Assembly (NCBI GenBank): GCA_035574455.1
Contig: DATLYT010000137.1
Span: forward strand, 1-19,280
DNA from: DATLYT01 sp035574455
GTDB taxonomy: Bacteria; Bacteroidota; Ignavibacteria; UBA10030
Length of the DNA stretch: 19,280 nucleotides
Reading direction: 5' to 3'
The notes below the pieces were generated by a model. The model had not been told where the DNA came from, did not search any database, and saw nothing but the letters and a program-made list of their open reading frames with translations. The position numbers and the translations under genes were made by a program. Positions 6,534 through 14,215 of this stretch are shown here, piece after piece. Positions within the stretch are counted from its first letter, which is position 1, and each line of letters starts with the position of its first letter.

Positions 6534-7721
6534 TTGAAAGCGAAACTTGCCCTCGAGAATGGTACGGTGTTTACGGGAGAAGCCTTCGGTGCTGCTTCCG
6601 AAGTCACGGGCGAAGTGGTGTTCAATACAAGCCTGACCGGCTATCAAGAGATTCTCACCGACCCATCCTACGCCGGCCAGATTGTGACGATGACGTATCC
6701 CCTCATCGGAAACTACGGCATCAATCCCCAAGACCTCGAATCGGTCAAGCCGCAAGTCGCGGGATTTGTGGTGCGCGAGTATTTCGAGTTCTACAGCAAT
6801 TTCCGCGCATCCGGAAGCCTGGGCAAATGGCTTGAACAACACGGGATCGTGGCCATCCAAGGTATTGACACGCGCAAATTAACCAAAATCATCCGCACGG
6901 TTGGGGCGATGCGCGGCGTTCTCTCGACGTCCGACTTTGATGACGACAGCTTAGTGGCCAAAGCTCGCAGTTCACCTTCAATGGTAGGTCTCGACCTTAC
7001 GAAGCAGGTGACGACCCTCCAGCCGTATTCGTGGGACGAAATCGACCGGACTCCGTTTGCGTTGATGCCGATGGCTACGAAGAAACTCAATGGCAAACGA
7101 TGGAATGTTGTGGTGTTCGATTACGGTGTGAAGCAGAATATTCTCCGTCGCCTGACCTCCTACGGCTGTAAGCTGACGGTGGTCCCGTCGTCCTACTCCG
7201 CCGAACAAGTCTTGGAGCTCAATCCGGACGGGATCTTCCTCTCGAACGGTCCCGGCGATCCCGCTGCGGTTCGTTACGCGATCGAGAACATCAAGAAGCT
7301 CATCGGCAAAAAGCCGATTTTCGGCATCTGCTTAGGCCACCAGCTCCTTGCGCTTGCGTTGGGCGGGAAGACGTTCAAACTCAAATTCGGTCATCGAGGC
7401 GCCAACCATCCTGTCAAAAATCTGTTGACGAACACGATCGAAATCACATCGCAGAATCATGGCTTTGCGGTTGATCCGACTTCGTTAGACCCAGCCAGTA
7501 TCGAAATCACCCATGTCAACCTCAACGACGGGACGAACGAAGGCTTCCGTCACCGCGAGCTTCCTCTCTTCAGTGTGCAGTACCATCCTGAGGCATCCCC
7601 CGGCCCGCACGATAGCGATTACCTCTTCGCGCAATTTGTGGAAATGATGGAGCGCGAGAGCCTGCCTACCGGACAGGCCAGCCTCTCTGATTCACAGGCG
7701 GACATCGCCGCCGTTCATTGA
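6534..7721 (+). CDS. carA: Carbamoyl-phosphate synthase small (glutaminase) chain
   Basis: CarA hydrolyses glutamine and passes ammonia to CarB, which makes carbamoyl phosphate for pyrimidine and arginine synthesis. The 395 residues comprise the N-terminal CPSase domain (about 1-150, with LENGTVFTGEAFGA and NTSLTGYQEILTDPSYAGQIV) and the class I glutamine amidotransferase domain (about 190-370). The nucleophile is Cys266 in GICLGHQ, and His351 and Glu353 are in QYHPEASPGP. The start is TTG: an in-frame stop at 6492-6494 and the absence of ATG or GTG leave TTG 6534 as the best choice, without a clear ribosome-binding site. The last 25 residues (SLPTGQASLSDSQADIAAVH) extend beyond the usual end and are partly encoded by a palindrome-like DNA segment. 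carB is not next door. Confidence 0.96.
   Translation: MKAKLALENGTVFTGEAFGAASEVTGEVVFNTSLTGYQEILTDPSYAGQIVTMTYPLIGNYGINPQDLESVKPQVAGFVVREYFEFYSNFRASGSLGKWLEQHGIVAIQGIDTRKLTKIIRTVGAMRGVLSTSDFDDDSLVAKARSSPSMVGLDLTKQVTTLQPYSWDEIDRTPFALMPMATKKLNGKRWNVVVFDYGVKQNILRRLTSYGCKLTVVPSSYSAEQVLELNPDGIFLSNGPGDPAAVRYAIENIKKLIGKKPIFGICLGHQLLALALGGKTFKLKFGHRGANHPVKNLLTNTIEITSQNHGFAVDPTSLDPASIEITHVNLNDGTNEGFRHRELPLFSVQYHPEASPGPHDSDYLFAQFVEMMERESLPTGQASLSDSQADIAAVH
7660..7679. repeat. GCCTGCC palindrome-like fragment inside the carA 3' end
   Basis: Within the last codons of carA, GCCTG and CAGGC flank a CCTACCGGA-type centre and form an imperfect hairpin. The string is similar to the arms of the hairpin between gap and pgk (12744-12794). 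It encodes SLPTGQA in the CarA tail. Small palindromic elements that intrude on gene ends are known in many bacteria. Calling this one of them is inference from two similar copies in the window. Confidence 0.4.
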
Positions 7722-8035
7722 GAACGTTCCTGGGTTTTGTTCAACGGTTCGGAGAGCTTCTGGGAGAAGTGTCGAAGCTGCGCAGGGTTTCGTGAGAGTT
7801 CTTGGAGCGTTGCGCGAAATAACTCTCGCGTGAAACCGTAGTGGGTAAGGATGCTGTCAGCGCGGGATTGATAGGTTTCTGCCGTCATCTTCGACGTGGG
7901 ATTCCGGTATTGCTCGTGGAGGAGGAGGAGTGCGGTATGGGCTTCTGCGGCGCGCAGAGTCTGCTCCTGGGCTTCCGGGAATTCCCGGCAGCTGATCAAC
8001 ACCATAACGGAGAGCATCACGATTCGTGCGGTCAT
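7715..8035 (-). CDS. Small lipoprotein, DUF4296-like, function unknown
   Basis: The 106-residue product starts MTARIVMLSVMVLISC, a short hydrophobic signal peptide with lipobox LISC (13-16), so it is predicted to be lipid-modified at Cys16 and held in the cell envelope. The mature part is helical. ADSILTHYGFTRELFRATLQELSRNPAQLRHFSQKLSEPL resembles the core of DUF4296, a lipoprotein family of unknown role described mostly from Bacteroidota (pattern recalled, not searched). ATG 8035 was chosen because the frame extending to 8137 would bury the signal peptide behind 34 cysteine-rich residues. The gene is convergent with carA and their 3' ends overlap by 7 bp. Confidence 0.7.
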   Translation of the reverse strand: MTARIVMLSVMVLISCREFPEAQEQTLRAAEAHTALLLLHEQYRNPTSKMTAETYQSRADSILTHYGFTRELFRATLQELSRNPAQLRHFSQKLSEPLNKTQERSQ

Positions 8036-8083
8036 GCCGATGCAAAATACACCGAGAGAAGATGTAAAGCAAGGCAGCGAGTG

Positions 8084-8112
8084 TTGAATACAAACGGCGC
8101 ATCCACTATATT
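8084..8112 (+). promoter_or_regulatory. Predicted promoter of the 151-residue unknown gene
   Basis: TTGAAT (8084-8089), 17 nt, TATATT (8107-8112) is a good sigma-70-like pair. It would give a leader of about 70 nt before ATG 8189. It lies just upstream of the divergent lipoprotein gene. Confidence 0.5.
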
Positions 8113-8188
8113 CTGTATAGCATCCCCCACAAGCCAAGCGACCCGATCACCAGTATCTATCTGCGAACCAGCTTACATGGAGAGTCCT

Positions 8189-8644
8189 ATGACTGACGCC
8201 GCGAAGACCATCCTGACGAACACGGTAAAAGAGTGGGCAAAGTTTACGGCCGACCGTGAAAAATTAGCAACGGTGGCACACGAGATCGCAGCCATCACGC
8301 GTAAGTGTGTGCATGAGAGTCTTCAGTTTCTCAAAACCCAGAATATCGACGTGGAATGCGATGCGCCGGAGAACCTCAAGATGCTCGGTGTGCCGGTGGT
8401 GATTGATCCGGTCGTGGATGCGACGTTCCCGAACGTCAAAGTGAGCGTCGTGATGAAATGCGGGGGAGCGACGAGAACGATTGTGATTAATCCCAACCTC
8501 ACCATTTCTGCGGGCGGGCAGCCTGTCACCTACGACCAGTTGAAGAAAGCCATTCCGCCGGCATTCGAGTCGAACGCAGCCGACTTCGTGCGCGATGCGT
8601 TCCTGAACGTTGCCAGAACGGGCGGAAAAGAACCAGGGAAATGA
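8189..8644 (+). CDS. Unknown 151-residue soluble protein
   Basis: I do not recognise this protein. The N-terminal half (MTDAAKTILTNTVKEWAKFTADREKLATVAHEIAAITRKCVHESLQFLK, about 1-50) looks alpha-helical and amphipathic. The middle (about 60-115) looks like beta strands (VPVVIDPVVDATF, VKVSVVMKCGG, RTIVINPNLTISAGG), and the end returns to helix with a Gly/Lys tail. No signal peptide, membrane helix or catalytic motif is seen. ATG 8189 was chosen for the GGAGAG 4 nt upstream. A second in-frame ATG lies four codons earlier at 8177 and the open frame runs further back to 7841 without support. It has its own promoter-like sequence, and uvrB starts 78 nt after its stop across a repeat array. Confidence 0.75.
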   Translation: MTDAAKTILTNTVKEWAKFTADREKLATVAHEIAAITRKCVHESLQFLKTQNIDVECDAPENLKMLGVPVVIDPVVDATFPNVKVSVVMKCGGATRTIVINPNLTISAGGQPVTYDQLKKAIPPAFESNAADFVRDAFLNVARTGGKEPGK

Positions 8645-8650
8645 GGGGGG

Positions 8651-8722
8651 ATTGAATCATTGAGCCATTGACTGATTGTTTCATTGAACCAATGAAACAA
8701 TGCATCAATCCAACATTGTCTC
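8651..8722. repeat. Nine ATTG-like octamers ending exactly at the uvrB start
   Basis: From 8651 the sequence falls into nine consecutive 8-nt units: ATTGAATC, ATTGAGCC, ATTGACTG, ATTGTTTC, ATTGAACC, AATGAAAC, AATGCATC, AATCCAAC, ATTGTCTC. The next base is the A of the uvrB ATG at 8723. Units share AaTn at positions 1-4 and vary after that. Inside lies a perfect palindrome with 12-nt arms (8675-8686 and 8690-8701) around a 3-nt loop and no T-run, so it is not a standard terminator. No ribosome-binding site is evident before uvrB. Confidence 0.7.
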
Positions 8723-10738
8723 ATGCCTTACCATCTCGTTTCAGACTACAAGCCGAGCGGCGACCAACCGGAGGCGATCCGTCAATTAACGGAAGGTGCG
8801 TTGCGGGGAGACCGCTATCAGACACTTCTCGGGGTTACCGGCAGCGGAAAGACGTTCACCATTTCAAACGTCATCGCCCAGCTCAACAAGCCGGTGCTCG
8901 TGATGTCGCACAACAAAACGCTGGCGGCGCAGTTGTACGCCGAGTTCAAGAGCTTCTTTCCGAAGAATCGGGTTGAATTTTTCATTAGCTATTACGATTA
9001 CTACCAGCCCGAGGCGTACGTGCCGACGTCGGATACGTACATCGCCAAGGATTCCTCGGTGAACGAAGAGATCGATCGGTTACGCTTACGGGCAACCAGC
9101 GCACTCCTCAGCGGTGATCCCAATGTCATCGTCGTTGCCTCGGTGAGCTGCATCTACGGTATCGGTGCGCCGGATGAGTGGATGGGCAGCACACTGGTGG
9201 TGCGGAAGGGTGATCGCATTCAGCGCAATGAGCTTCTCAAAAAGCTGCTCGACCTCTTTTATGAGCGCAACGATTACGAGCTCAAGCGCGGCTCGTTCCG
9301 TGTGCGTGGCGACGTCATCGAAGTCATCCCCGGCTACGAAAACGAAGAAGCGCTGCGGATTGAGTTGTTTGGGGATGTCGTCGACCGGATTTCCTACATC
9401 AGCAAGACGGACGGGCATATCCTTGGCTCTGCGGACTATGAGGTGGTGTATCCTGCAAAGCAATTTATCACCTCGCGCCAGAGTATTGAACGCGCGCTCG
9501 GTAACATCGAGCAAGAGCTAAAAGAGCGGTTGAATGAATTGCGGTCGATGGGTAAACTGCTCGAAGCGCAGCGTCTGGAGCAGCGGACGCGCTTCGACAT
9601 GGAGATGATGCGTGAGATCGGCTACTGTTCGGGCATCGAAAACTATTCACGCCATCTCGCGGGCAGACCGCCCGGCTCACGACCCTACTGCTTGCTCGAC
9701 TACTTCCCCGATGATTTCCTCACCGTCATCGATGAATCGCATGTCACAGTTCCGCAGATTCGCGGCATGTGGCATGGCGATCGTTCCCGCAAGCAGACGC
9801 TCGTCGAATACGGTTTTCGTCTCCCCTCGGCCCTCGACAATCGCCCGCTCACGTTCGAGGAGTGGGAATCCATGGTGAAACAGGTCATCTTTGTCAGCGC
9901 GACGCCGGGAGACTACGAGCTGGAAAAGAGCAAGGGTATCGTGGTCGAGCAGGTCATTCGTCCGACCGGCCTTGTCGACCCCGAGGTTGAGGTTCGTCCG
10001 AGCAAACATCAAGTGGATGACCTGATTGCCGAGGTGCGGAAGCGAGCAGAACGGAAGGAACGCGTACTCGTCACCACGCTCACCAAACGTATGGCCGAGG
10101 ATCTCACGGAGTATTTAACAAACATCGGCATCAAAGTGCGCTACATTCACTCGGAAGTGGATGCGTTGGAGCGTGTCGAGATTCTGCGCGATTTGAGACT
10201 GGGAGAGTTCGATGTCCTCGTGGGCGTGAATCTCTTGCGTGAAGGGCTTGATCTCCCGGAAGTTTCTCTTGTTGCCATCATCGATGCGGATAAAGAGGGC
10301 TTTCTCCGCTCTGACCGTTCCCTCATTCAAACCGCCGGACGTACGGCACGCAACGTCAACGGCAAGGTGATCCTGTATGCCGATAGCATAACGGGCTCCA
10401 TGCAGCGGATGATTGACGAAACCAATCGCCGCCGCAAGAAACAGATCGAGTACAATACAAAGCACGGCATTACACCAGAGACCATTTACAAGTCGGTCGA
10501 GGAAGTGCTGGCAGCGACCGCCATTGCAGATGTGAAAGCGAGTCGGGATCATCGGCGTGAACAGGCAAAGGCGATGGTGGTGGCTGATTCCGTTGTGAAA
10601 TACTTGACGGCCGATCAACGGAATGATCTATTAGAGGAGATGCGGGCTGAAATGCGCCGTGCCGCGAAGGATTTGGAGTTTGAGCGAGCGGCGGAGTTAA
10701 GGGACGAGATCGCGCGGCTTGAAAGGATGAAGGATTGA
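8723..10738 (+). CDS. uvrB: UvrABC excinuclease subunit B
   Basis: UvrB is the DNA-damage-verifying helicase-like subunit of nucleotide excision repair. It is loaded by UvrA and cut by UvrC at the damaged strand. The 671 residues show Walker A GVTGSGKT (37-44), MSHNKTLAAQLYAEF (61-75), the damage-probing beta-hairpin region ISYYDYYQPEAYVP (88-101), the DESH Walker B box (337-340), helicase motifs such as VSATPGDYE, VLVGVNLLREGLDLPEVSLVAIIDADKEGFLRS and QTAGRTARN, and a C-terminal UVR domain (about 628-671) for UvrC contact. Length is normal. The start MPYHLVSDYKPSGDQPEAI is canonical, although it lacks a ribosome-binding site. comF follows by 58 nt, probably on the same transcript. No SOS-type operator was noticed. 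Confidence 0.98.
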   Translation: MPYHLVSDYKPSGDQPEAIRQLTEGALRGDRYQTLLGVTGSGKTFTISNVIAQLNKPVLVMSHNKTLAAQLYAEFKSFFPKNRVEFFISYYDYYQPEAYVPTSDTYIAKDSSVNEEIDRLRLRATSALLSGDPNVIVVASVSCIYGIGAPDEWMGSTLVVRKGDRIQRNELLKKLLDLFYERNDYELKRGSFRVRGDVIEVIPGYENEEALRIELFGDVVDRISYISKTDGHILGSADYEVVYPAKQFITSRQSIERALGNIEQELKERLNELRSMGKLLEAQRLEQRTRFDMEMMREIGYCSGIENYSRHLAGRPPGSRPYCLLDYFPDDFLTVIDESHVTVPQIRGMWHGDRSRKQTLVEYGFRLPSALDNRPLTFEEWESMVKQVIFVSATPGDYELEKSKGIVVEQVIRPTGLVDPEVEVRPSKHQVDDLIAEVRKRAERKERVLVTTLTKRMAEDLTEYLTNIGIKVRYIHSEVDALERVEILRDLRLGEFDVLVGVNLLREGLDLPEVSLVAIIDADKEGFLRSDRSLIQTAGRTARNVNGKVILYADSITGSMQRMIDETNRRRKKQIEYNTKHGITPETIYKSVEEVLAATAIADVKASRDHRREQAKAMVVADSVVKYLTADQRNDLLEEMRAEMRRAAKDLEFERAAELRDEIARLERMKD

Positions 10739-10796
10739 GATAGGTTCACTTGGAGATTGAAGAAGAGAACAGGATTCACGATCCCCCAAGTCCACC

Positions 10797-11519
10797 ATGG
10801 GCCAGTTTGTTCCATCGGCAAAGAGACTCGTATCGAGTTGGGCGGCGTATTTGCTCGACTTCATCTTTCCACGCGTCTGTCTAAATTGCCAGCAGCTCCT
10901 TTCGGATAGTCAACGTTATGTTTGTAGCTCTTGCTGGGAAGCCATTGAGAGAGTCCATACGCAACATCCGTTGTACTGTGAAACGAAAGAGAAGCTCCTC
11001 GCATCCGGTGTTGTCAACGATCTTGTTTCCTGCTTTGTGTTTCAGACCGAGGGAGCTTTTCAACGACTGGCTCATGCGATGAAGTACGAGGGGTTCGAAA
11101 GGTTGGGTGTTTGGTTAGGACGGGAGTTGGGCAGAGCGATACAATCGGCGGGTCTGCAGGCGGATTATCTCATTCCCGTCCCGCTGCACAAGCGGAAGTT
11201 TCGGGAGAGGGGTTACAACCAGGCAGAGTTGATCGCGCGTGGTGTTGCGGAGGTCACCGGCATGCCCGTTCGCACCGATGTCGTTCGGCGTCGGCGGTTT
11301 ACCGAGACGCAAACGAAGCTCGACCTCGAGCAACGGAAAAAGAACATGGAGGATGCGTTTGAAGTCGTTTCAGAAAGAAAAGATGCGGTTCACGGCAAGT
11401 CATGGATGATCGTTGATGATGTGATTACAACAGGAGCAACGATACAATCGTGTGCTGGAGAATTGTCGGCCACAGGCGCTTCCGGAGTCATTGCAGTGTC
11501 GCTGGCGTTGGCGAAGTAA
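10797..11519 (+). CDS. comF: ComF family phosphoribosyltransferase-like protein
   Basis: ComF proteins combine an N-terminal zinc-binding part with a type I phosphoribosyltransferase fold and are needed for DNA uptake in several transformable bacteria, by an unclear biochemical route. This 240-residue protein has FPRVCLNC (C28, C31) and CSSC (C43, C46), IPVPLHKRKFRERGYNQAELIARGVA (about 126-151), and the PRPP-binding VDDVITTGAT (206-215). Many family members have a further CxxCG pair after the second one. Here only one cysteine (C61 in HPLYCETKEK) remains, so one zinc site may be altered. The gene follows uvrB by 58 nt. ComEA and PilM-like genes in the same window strengthen the competence reading. 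Confidence 0.92.
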   Translation: MGQFVPSAKRLVSSWAAYLLDFIFPRVCLNCQQLLSDSQRYVCSSCWEAIERVHTQHPLYCETKEKLLASGVVNDLVSCFVFQTEGAFQRLAHAMKYEGFERLGVWLGRELGRAIQSAGLQADYLIPVPLHKRKFRERGYNQAELIARGVAEVTGMPVRTDVVRRRRFTETQTKLDLEQRKKNMEDAFEVVSERKDAVHGKSWMIVDDVITTGATIQSCAGELSATGASGVIAVSLALAK

Positions 11520-11535
11520 CGAGCTTCTGCGTTTC

Positions 11536-11565
11536 TTGACTTTCCTCCCAAATCTGCCTACTTTG
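11536..11565 (+). promoter_or_regulatory. Predicted gap promoter
   Basis: TTGACT (11536-11541), 17 nt, TACTTTG (11559-11565). The -35 box is good, and the -10 box is weak by the E. coli rule but close to the Bacteroidota TAnnTTTG with one base missing. A 70-nt leader would follow, with GGAGG 6 nt before the ATG at 11636. Confidence 0.45.
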
Positions 11566-11635
11566 CTCACAGCAACTCCGCTGTAGCTTCCGCACGGAAC
11601 ACGGATTCTCACTCTTCAACATTCCGGAGGTTAAC

Positions 11636-12700
11636 ATGGCAGTACGAGTGGGTATTAACGGCTTTGGCCGCATTGGCCGACAGATTCTGAACGTCATGGC
11701 GGACAAAGGATATCTGGGCACGAAACTGGACGTTGTGGCGGTCGTCGATGTGGCTCCCGATGCAAAGTACTTTGCGTACCAACTGAAATATGATTCGGTT
11801 CATGGCCGTTTTCGGGGCACATTAGGCAGCGAGAAAAGCAACGCCTCTGCTGAGATGGATGACACGCTGATCGTCAACGGGCACAAGATCAAATGCGTGC
11901 TGGCGCAGAAAGACCCGGCTCAGCTTCCCTGGAAGGAGTTTGGCGTCGACATTGTCATTGAATCGACAGGTCTGTTCACGGATTCGGAAAAAGCGAAAGG
12001 CCACCTCGCGGCCGGTGCGAAAAAAGTGCTCATCTCTGCTCCCGGAAAAGGGGAGGTCAAAACGATTGTGATGGGGGTGAACGAGGGTGAGTACGACCCT
12101 GCGAAACATCACATCATCTCCAACGCTTCTTGCACGACGAATTGTCTTGCACCCCTTGTCTACGTTCTCTTGAAGGAAGGCATCGGCATCGAGACGGGAT
12201 TGATGACCACGATTCACTCCTACACTGCCACACAGAAGATTGTCGATGGACCCTCAAAGAAAGATTGGCGTGGCGGACGCGCGGCGGCGATCAATATCAT
12301 CCCATCATCAACCGGTGCGGCGAAGGCAGTCGGCGAAGTGCTACCCCAGACGAAAGGCAAACTGACGGGAATGTCCTTCCGAGTCCCGACTCCCAATGTC
12401 TCTGTGGTGGACCTCACGTTCCGGTCGACTCGCGATACGAGCATCGAGGAAATTGATGGCTTGATGAAGAGGGCGTCGGAAACATATCTGAAGGGAATTC
12501 TCGGATACACGGACGAAGAGGTTGTTTCGACGGATTTCATTCATGACGACCGTTCGTCAATCTACGATTCCCTGGCGACACTGCAGAATAACCTGAAGGG
12601 AGAGAAACGATTCTTTAAGGTGGTTTCCTGGTACGATAACGAGTGGGGATATTCGTCTCGTACGGTCGACCTTACCAACTTAATTGCATCGAAACTCTAA
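11636..12700 (+). CDS. gap: Glyceraldehyde-3-phosphate dehydrogenase, type I
   Basis: This cytoplasmic glycolytic enzyme converts glyceraldehyde 3-phosphate to 1,3-bisphosphoglycerate with NAD. The 354 residues contain the Rossmann GINGFGRIGR (6-15), a VVDVA turn whose acidic residue (Asp38) favours NAD over NADP, the catalytic SNASCTTNC with Cys166, and TTIHSYTATQ with His194. WRGGRAAAINIIPSSTGAAKAVG and WYDNEWGYSSRTVDL are also present. It is somewhat longer than the common 330-340 because of extra residues around 45-75 and 270-300, a layout also seen in some spirochaete and glycosomal forms (recalled, not aligned). GGAGG precedes the ATG by 6 nt. pgk follows after 137 nt that hold a hairpin. 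Confidence 0.97.
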   Translation: MAVRVGINGFGRIGRQILNVMADKGYLGTKLDVVAVVDVAPDAKYFAYQLKYDSVHGRFRGTLGSEKSNASAEMDDTLIVNGHKIKCVLAQKDPAQLPWKEFGVDIVIESTGLFTDSEKAKGHLAAGAKKVLISAPGKGEVKTIVMGVNEGEYDPAKHHIISNASCTTNCLAPLVYVLLKEGIGIETGLMTTIHSYTATQKIVDGPSKKDWRGGRAAAINIIPSSTGAAKAVGEVLPQTKGKLTGMSFRVPTPNVSVVDLTFRSTRDTSIEEIDGLMKRASETYLKGILGYTDEEVVSTDFIHDDRSSIYDSLATLQNNLKGEKRFFKVVSWYDNEWGYSSRTVDLTNLIASKL

Positions 12701-12743
12701 CGACTCTGACAGAGCGTATTCTCTGTAGGCTGTGCACGTTCCG

Positions 12744-12794
12744 GCCTGCCTGTCCCGGGGGATACGGGATTCCAAACAACGGGGACCGGCAGGC
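12744..12794. repeat. GCCTGCC inverted repeat between gap and pgk
   Basis: Arms 12744-12756 and 12782-12794 pair over 13 bp with one mismatch around a 25-nt loop. A second short pairing, TCCCG with CGGGA (12753-12757 and 12765-12769), lies within it. A run of six T (12808-12813) follows 13 nt after the right arm, too far for a textbook terminator. Partial termination of gap transcripts is possible. A related fragment lies in the carA end, which suggests a dispersed palindromic element. Confidence 0.55.
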
Positions 12795-12837
12795 AGCGCG
12801 CATGGCCTTTTTTGTACGCTCATAATGGACGGCTCCC

Positions 12838-14103
12838 ATGAATAAGAAAACAGTACGCGACGTCGACTTCAGGGGAAAGCGTGTCTTGATGCGTGTGGAT
12901 TTCAACGTTCCGCTGAAGGACGGCGTCATTCAAGATGATGTTCGGATTCGGGCGGCGGTTCCGACCATCAACTTCATTCTCGATCAAAAGCCAAGATACC
13001 TTATCCTGATGTCGCATCTTGGCGATCCGAAGAAAGATGTCGCCAAAGCACGAGAGAAAGCCGAGAAAGACGGCAAGCCCTTCGACGAGGCAAAGTTCAT
13101 CGAGGGCAAATGCAAAATGAAGCCGGTTGCGGAAAGACTCTCCTCGTTGCTCAACATGCCGGTGAAACTCGCTCCAGCCGCCATTGGGCCGGAAACAAAA
13201 GCCATGGTGGAAAACTTACAGGATGGCGAGGTTTTGATGTTAGAGAACACGCGCTTCCATAAAGAGGAACAAGCAAAAGACGCAGCCGACCGTGAACGGA
13301 TGGCGAAGGAGTTGGCATCGTATGCCGACATCTATGTGAACGATGCCTTTGGTTCTGCACATCGGGCACATGCCTCGACGGAGACGGTTGCGAAGTTTTT
13401 GCCGGCAGTGGCAGGGCTTTTGATGGAAAGGGAGCTGGAGTATCTTGGAAAGGCTGTTACCAACCCGGCACGCCCATACGTGGCCGTGATGGGCGGAGCA
13501 AAAATCTCCGACAAGATCGAAGTCATCCGTAATCTCATGTCCAAGGTCGATGCCCTGCTCATCGGGGGTGGGATGATGTTCACGTTTTACAAAGCGCAGG
13601 GATATGAGATCGGTAAGTCGCTGCTCGAGGCGGATAAGATCGATCTTGCCCAATCGCTGCTCGAAGAGGCCAAGGCGAAGAACATTCGTCTCCTGCTTCC
13701 GACGGATACTGTTATTGGCGACAAGTTTGATAACGCCGCAGCAACGCAGACTGTCCGTGTCGATAGGATTCCTCCGGGATGGATGGGGCTGGACATCGGC
13801 CCGGAAACGATTCAGATGTTCTCTGACGAGATTAAGAAAGCCCGAACGGTCGTCTGGAACGGTCCCATGGGTGTGTTTGAGATGCCGAAGTTCGCCGCTG
13901 GAACGCTTGCGGTTGCCCGTGCGTTAGCAGAAGCAACGAGGGCCGGTGCGACGACGATTGTCGGTGGTGGGGATTCGGCCTCGGCCATTGCTCAGGCGGG
14001 TCTGGAGAAGGCGGTTTCCCACGTATCGACAGGCGGCGGCGCATCGTTGGAATTCTTGGAAGGGAAAGTGCTGCCGGGAGTCGCCGCGTTGATGGATAAG
14101 TAA
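12838..14103 (+). CDS. pgk: Phosphoglycerate kinase
   Basis: PGK makes ATP from 1,3-bisphosphoglycerate in glycolysis. The 421 residues show RVDFNVPL (19-26, with the substrate-binding Asp21 and Asn23), Arg36, SHLG (59-62), LENTRF (Arg139), FGSAHRAHAS (Arg176), the nucleotide-binding VMGGAKISDKIEVI, VWNGPMGVFE and the GGGDSASA loop. Two departures from the usual sequence stand out. The conserved Arg of HLGRP is Asp63 (SHLGDPKKD), and a Lys/Glu-rich insert of roughly 25 residues (about 64-95) follows before PVAERLSSLL. This makes the protein longer than the common 390-400. The other substrate arginines are kept, so it should be active. The start has only a weak ribosome-binding site. It forms a glycolytic pair with gap. 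Confidence 0.97.
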   Translation: MNKKTVRDVDFRGKRVLMRVDFNVPLKDGVIQDDVRIRAAVPTINFILDQKPRYLILMSHLGDPKKDVAKAREKAEKDGKPFDEAKFIEGKCKMKPVAERLSSLLNMPVKLAPAAIGPETKAMVENLQDGEVLMLENTRFHKEEQAKDAADRERMAKELASYADIYVNDAFGSAHRAHASTETVAKFLPAVAGLLMERELEYLGKAVTNPARPYVAVMGGAKISDKIEVIRNLMSKVDALLIGGGMMFTFYKAQGYEIGKSLLEADKIDLAQSLLEEAKAKNIRLLLPTDTVIGDKFDNAAATQTVRVDRIPPGWMGLDIGPETIQMFSDEIKKARTVVWNGPMGVFEMPKFAAGTLAVARALAEATRAGATTIVGGGDSASAIAQAGLEKAVSHVSTGGGASLEFLEGKVLPGVAALMDK

Positions 14104-14215
14104 CGGTTACGAGTTGAGAGTTTTTCGTTTTTTTTGTTGTATTGCTCTGTTTCTCGGCGAGTCGAAGTTCAACTACAATTTTTCAATCGACAATTGACAA
14201 TCTTCTCAATGATTC

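Noticed and set aside
8036..8083. Promoter for the minus-strand lipoprotein
   Set aside because: A TTGCTT/TATTTT pair can be drawn, but it would place the start of transcription almost on the ATG. Evidence is too weak to list.
10748..10791. ACTTGG/CCAAGT inverted repeat between uvrB and comF
   Set aside because: Six-bp arms with a 32-nt loop are within chance expectation and no T-run follows.
14104..14140. Terminator after pgk
   Set aside because: T-runs are present, but GTAACGGTTAC has no room for a loop and no other stem precedes them.
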